From: Terriglobia bacterium | GTDB taxonomy: Bacteria > Acidobacteriota > Terriglobia > UBA7540 | DNA: 39,620 nucleotides | Assembly: GCA_020072925.1 (NCBI GenBank) | Contig: JAIQGA010000006.1 | Span: 1-39,620 of the forward strand | Reading direction: 5' to 3' | The notes under the pieces: generated by a model | The model's input: only the letters and a program-made list of their open reading frames with translations | What the model was told of the DNA's origin: nothing | Database searches by the model: none | Shown: in pieces, positions 36,830 through 39,620 of the stretch | Position numbering within the stretch: the stretch's first letter is position 1 | Layout of the letters: every line of letters begins with the position of its first letter | Program-made: the position numbers and the translations under genes

Positions 36830-38643
36830 GCCAAGTTCATCGACTGCTGCGGTTTCTGCGGCCTTACAGCTTCCGCTTTCTTCTCTCCGTGGTCCTGATG
36901 GCGGTGGTGGGCGTCTGCGAGGCGCTGACGGCACTCCTGATCAAACCTGTCTTTGACCGCGTCCTCGCTCCCGGAGCGGACGCGGGGCGCATACTTCTTT
37001 TTGCGCTCCCTGCCTCGTTCGGCGGTCGAGCGTTCTACCTTCAGGATTTCTTCCCGCCCACGATTCACAATGTCTGGGCGCTCGTCGCCATTGCCATCAT
37101 CGTGGTGACGTTGGCGAAGGGAATCTCCGAGTTTCTTGGGACGTACTTCATCAACTTCATCGGCCATTCGGTGGTGAAGGATCTACGCAACCTGCTCTAT
37201 TCGCGGCTTATTGAGCAATCCATTTCGTTCTTCACCAAGAATCCCACCGGCCGGTTGATGTCGGCGATCACCAGCGACACCGAGAGAATTCAGTTTGCCG
37301 TGTCCCAAACGGCGGCGGATTTCCTGAAGCAGTCGTTCACTCTTGTAGCCCTGCTGGCCGTCGTCTTTTACTTCGACTGGCGTTTGGCGCTGGCTTCGAT
37401 GCTTCTGGTGCCCTTCGTCGTGTTTCCCTCCGCCAACATTGGGAGATACATCCGGATTTCCAGCCGCTCCAGCCAGGATAAGATGGCGGATCTCAACAAC
37501 GTTCTCCAGGAGACTTTCAGCGGGATTCGGATCGTTAAAGCTTTCGGAATGGAACTATTCGAAGTCGCGAAGTTCCGAGCCGCCACGCGCCGCCTGCTTC
37601 GGGTCAGTCTGCGCTGGGTCCGCGCCCAGGCGGCGACTTCGCCCATCATGGAGGTGCTGGGGGCCATTACGATTGCAGGTCTCCTCCTCTATGCGCGTAA
37701 TGAAATCCTCCACCACGCGCAAACGACGGGGGGATTTGCGGCTTTCCTTTATGCATTGATTAAGACTTACGAACCTATCAAGCGCCTGACCGGCGTTCAC
37801 AATGCCTATCAACAGGCGGTGGGAGCTTCGGAGCAGGTTTTCCATTATCTCGACATCGCTCCGGAAATCAAGAACAAGCCGGGCGCTATCGTCTTACCTC
37901 CCTTCGAGCACGACATCACCTTCGAGCACGTGGACTTCGATTACGAAGACGGCGTGCCTCTCCTGCGGAACATCGACTTGCGCATTCGCCGGGGTGAAGT
38001 CGTGGCGATCGTCGGATCGAGCGGCGCGGGCAAGACCACCCTCGCCAGTCTGATTCCCCGCTTCTTCGACGTTACCCGTGGCTGCATCCGAATCGACGGG
38101 CACGATATTCGGGACGTCAAGATTGAATCGCTGCGCGCGCAGATTGGTATTGTCACGCAGGAAACAATTCTCTTCAACGACACGGTCTTCAACAATGTCT
38201 GCTACGGGAGTCAGCCGCCCAATGTCGAGGTTGTGCGGGCGGCGGCGCGGGCGGCGCTCGCGGAGGAATTCATCCTCGAGATGCCGCAGGGGTATCAGAC
38301 TTTCATCGGCGAGCGTGGCCAGCGCCTCTCCGGTGGCCAGCGGCAACGTATTGCGATTGCCCGCGCCCTGCTCAAGAACCCGCCGCTTCTGATACTGGAT
38401 GAGGCGACCTCGGAGCTGGACACGGAATCGGAGCGGCTGGTGCAACGGGCGTTGGCCAACCTGATGGTGGGGCGGACAGTGCTGGTGATCGCACATCGCC
38501 TTTCCACCGTTCGACGGGCCGATCGGATTATAGTTATCGACCGCGGCACCGTGTGCGAAGTGGGCACCCACGAAGACCTGGTCAGCCGCGGCGGCATTTA
38601 CCAGCGGCTCCACGACCTGCAATTTGTGGATGTGGAGCCGTGA
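36826..38643 (+). CDS. MsbA-like ABC exporter, fused membrane and ATPase domains
   Basis: The protein has 605 residues. The type-I exporter membrane domain (about 1-330, with FLLSVVLMAVVGVCEALTAL and FTLVALLAVVFYFDWRLALA) is followed by an ATPase domain: Walker A AIVGSSGAGKTTLASL, Q-loop IGIVTQETILFND, signature LSGGQRQRIAIARALL, Walker B LLILDEATSELD, and H-loop VIAHRLSTVRRAD. It is of the half-transporter kind that dimerises. MsbA flips lipid A-core across the inner membrane; the Lpt genes 4-7 kb upstream make that substrate likely, but lipid or drug exporters of similar build cannot be excluded. A strong promoter lies 50 bp upstream. A 7-bp array follows the stop within six bases. Confidence 0.9.
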   Translation: MSQVHRLLRFLRPYSFRFLLSVVLMAVVGVCEALTALLIKPVFDRVLAPGADAGRILLFALPASFGGRAFYLQDFFPPTIHNVWALVAIAIIVVTLAKGISEFLGTYFINFIGHSVVKDLRNLLYSRLIEQSISFFTKNPTGRLMSAITSDTERIQFAVSQTAADFLKQSFTLVALLAVVFYFDWRLALASMLLVPFVVFPSANIGRYIRISSRSSQDKMADLNNVLQETFSGIRIVKAFGMELFEVAKFRAATRRLLRVSLRWVRAQAATSPIMEVLGAITIAGLLLYARNEILHHAQTTGGFAAFLYALIKTYEPIKRLTGVHNAYQQAVGASEQVFHYLDIAPEIKNKPGAIVLPPFEHDITFEHVDFDYEDGVPLLRNIDLRIRRGEVVAIVGSSGAGKTTLASLIPRFFDVTRGCIRIDGHDIRDVKIESLRAQIGIVTQETILFNDTVFNNVCYGSQPPNVEVVRAAARAALAEEFILEMPQGYQTFIGERGQRLSGGQRQRIAIARALLKNPPLLILDEATSELDTESERLVQRALANLMVGRTVLVIAHRLSTVRRADRIIVIDRGTVCEVGTHEDLVSRGGIYQRLHDLQFVDVEP

Positions 38644-38648
38644 AGAGC

Positions 38649-38676
38649 AGTCAAAAGTCGAAAGTTGAAGGTCGAA
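38649..38676. repeat. 7-bp tandem array, AGTCGAA type
   Basis: Four contiguous heptamers, AGTCAAA AGTCGAA AGTTGAA GGTCGAA, begin five bases after the stop of the MsbA-like gene. Confidence 0.87.
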
Positions 38677-38713
38677 TGTGGCAGTTCGTTAGGACAGGAG
38701 GGGACATCGGAGC

Positions 38714-38741
38714 CAACGGACCACGGGCCACGGATAAAAGA
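38714..38741. repeat. 7-bp tandem array, CCACGGA type
   Basis: CAACGGA CCACGGG CCACGGA TAAAAGA, ending one base before the ATG of the YicC-like gene at 38743. The same word CCACGGA occurs at 29282-29288, so at least two loci share a unit. Confidence 0.8.
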
Positions 38742-38742
38742 C

Positions 38743-39620
38743 ATGATTCGCAGCATGACCGGTTACAGTCGCGTGCAGCTTGAGGAGGCGGGTTTCTCGC
38801 TGGCCGTGAGCATTCGCAGCATCAACCACCGCTTCCTGGATCTGCAAGTCCGCCTCCCGGGGGCGCTGGAGTCTCTGGAGCCCCTGCTGCGTCGCCTGAT
38901 TAAGGAACAGGTCGCGCGCGGCCACGTGGAAGTCGCTGTGGCGCTCGACCGGCTGGGGGCGGCCGAGCTACAACTCGACCGAAAGCTGCTGGCGGCTTAC
39001 ATTGCCGCCTACAAAACCTTGCAGACTGAGTTGGACGCGTCGGCCGAGCCCGATTTGCTGGCCTTGTTGCGGATTCCGGGGATCGTCGTCTCCAGCGACG
39101 GGGAAATGTCGCCGGAGGACTTGGAGCGCACGCAACAATTGCTCGAGCGCGTTACGGCGGAAGCCTTGGTCCGACTGAATGACATGCGGGCCCGCGAGGG
39201 AGAAGTGCTGGAGCGCGACGTGCGTTCCCGGCTCGAGCGGCTGCGTGGTCTCAGCGAAGGCGTGACGAAACTGGCCGAGCGCGTTCCGCAGCATTACCAG
39301 AAACGCCTGGAAAGCCGCGTTCAGGACCTAGCCGGCAGCGTGGAGGTCGATCGGGTCCGCCTGGCCCAGGAGGTGGCCTACCTGGTTTCCCGGTCGGACA
39401 TCACGGAGGAACTTACGCGTTTTCAGAGCCATTTGGATCAGGTCCAACATCTCTTGAAAGAGGGGGTCGAAGTGGGCAAGAAGCTGGACTTCTTTCTGCA
39501 GGAGATGAATCGCGAGGCGAACACCCTGCTCTCGAAGACCACGGATGTGCCGGAGGTTGGACCGGAAATTTCCCGGCACGCGATTGAGATGAAGACGGAA
39601 ATCGAGAAGCTGTTCAGCCG
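38743..39620 (+). CDS. yicC: YicC/YloC family endoribonuclease (3' end cut by window edge, nearly complete)
   Basis: At least 292 codons are open to the end of the window without a stop; the E. coli homologue has 287 residues, so only a few should be missing. The N-terminus MIRSMTGYSRVQLEEAGFSL is diagnostic of the family, as is RSINHRFLDLQVRLPGALE. The C-terminal DUF1732 part is recognisable in RLAQEVAYLVSRSDITEELT, LDFFLQEMNREANTLLSK and the closing AIEMKTEIEKL. YicC and its Bacillus relative YloC have been described as endoribonucleases acting on RNA. ATG 38743 is used; no good ribosome site exists because a repeat array occupies the leader. The gmk gene often follows yicC, but lies outside this window. 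Confidence 0.95.
   Translation, partial: MIRSMTGYSRVQLEEAGFSLAVSIRSINHRFLDLQVRLPGALESLEPLLRRLIKEQVARGHVEVAVALDRLGAAELQLDRKLLAAYIAAYKTLQTELDASAEPDLLALLRIPGIVVSSDGEMSPEDLERTQQLLERVTAEALVRLNDMRAREGEVLERDVRSRLERLRGLSEGVTKLAERVPQHYQKRLESRVQDLAGSVEVDRVRLAQEVAYLVSRSDITEELTRFQSHLDQVQHLLKEGVEVGKKLDFFLQEMNREANTLLSKTTDVPEVGPEISRHAIEMKTEIEKLFS

Overview
The window is one contiguous, GC-rich, densely coded bacterial chromosome segment carrying 33 complete protein genes and two partial ones at the ends. No rRNA, tRNA, CRISPR array, phage or IS element was found. A Gram-negative envelope is implied by LptC/LptA, LptB and an MsbA-like exporter. Together with RpoN, a LolA-like M16 peptidase pair, Tat- and Sec-exported enzymes and frequent GTG/TTG starts, the gene set looks most like a soil-type Acidobacteriota. 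That assignment is inference from gene content and order, not a database result.

Layout. 1-353: C-terminal end of a sigma-54 activator. 489-1592: a glycosyltransferase. 1637-5105 (minus): an ABC-2 type exporter operon (ATPase, DinB-like protein, two permeases). 5323-9008: an exported M16 zinc-peptidase pair, one active and one with its zinc site destroyed. 9235-10125: a cupin and a YjbQ protein, convergent. 10294-12266: aguB-aguA, agmatine to putrescine. 12298-15287: a degenerate receiver domain, an ArsA/Get3-like ATPase with an Hsp20-like tail, a small basic protein, and a TIGR01777 epimerase. 15453-20218: a glutamate-carboxypeptidase-like M28 peptidase, a MoaD-MoaE fusion, an inositol monophosphatase and a metallophosphoesterase. 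20219-20789: a gene-poor, partly AT-rich gap with two perfect palindromes. 20790-22791: nucleoside hydrolase and purine nucleoside phosphorylase. 22851-24654 (minus): a RodZ-like protein and a helical-repeat protein. 24899-25957: a GAF-GGDEF diguanylate cyclase. 26003-27322 (minus): a Tat-exported enolase-superfamily protein. 27451-29151: RecJ. 29331-36628: the lptCA-lptB-rpoN-hpf-rapZ cluster plus a ROK kinase. 36826-39620: an MsbA-like exporter and the start of YicC.

The strongest unexplained signal is at DNA level. At nine separate loci there are short arrays (usually 4-10 units) of degenerate tandem repeats whose unit is always exactly 7 bp, although the 7-bp word differs from locus to locus (for example TACCTAC, TTACCCT, GGGATTA, TCGTCAC, CAACTGA, AGAAGGC). 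They sit in intergenic gaps or at gene ends. In three genes the array supplies the stop codon, and in two it encodes a non-homologous tail or N-terminus. Two loci hold the arrays as inverted pairs. Because 7 is not a multiple of 3, each unit gained or lost in a coding array changes the frame. This looks like an active heptamer-generating process.

Other points of interest are start codons abutted by hairpins that include the ribosome-binding site, a possible leaderless 14-codon ORF coupled to the MsbA-like gene, and palindromes in the 20.2-20.8 kb gap. The genes connect in plausible ways: rpoN could serve the sigma-54 activator at the left end, the lpt and msbA-like genes together handle LPS export, and nucleoside hydrolase and PNP form a purine salvage pair.
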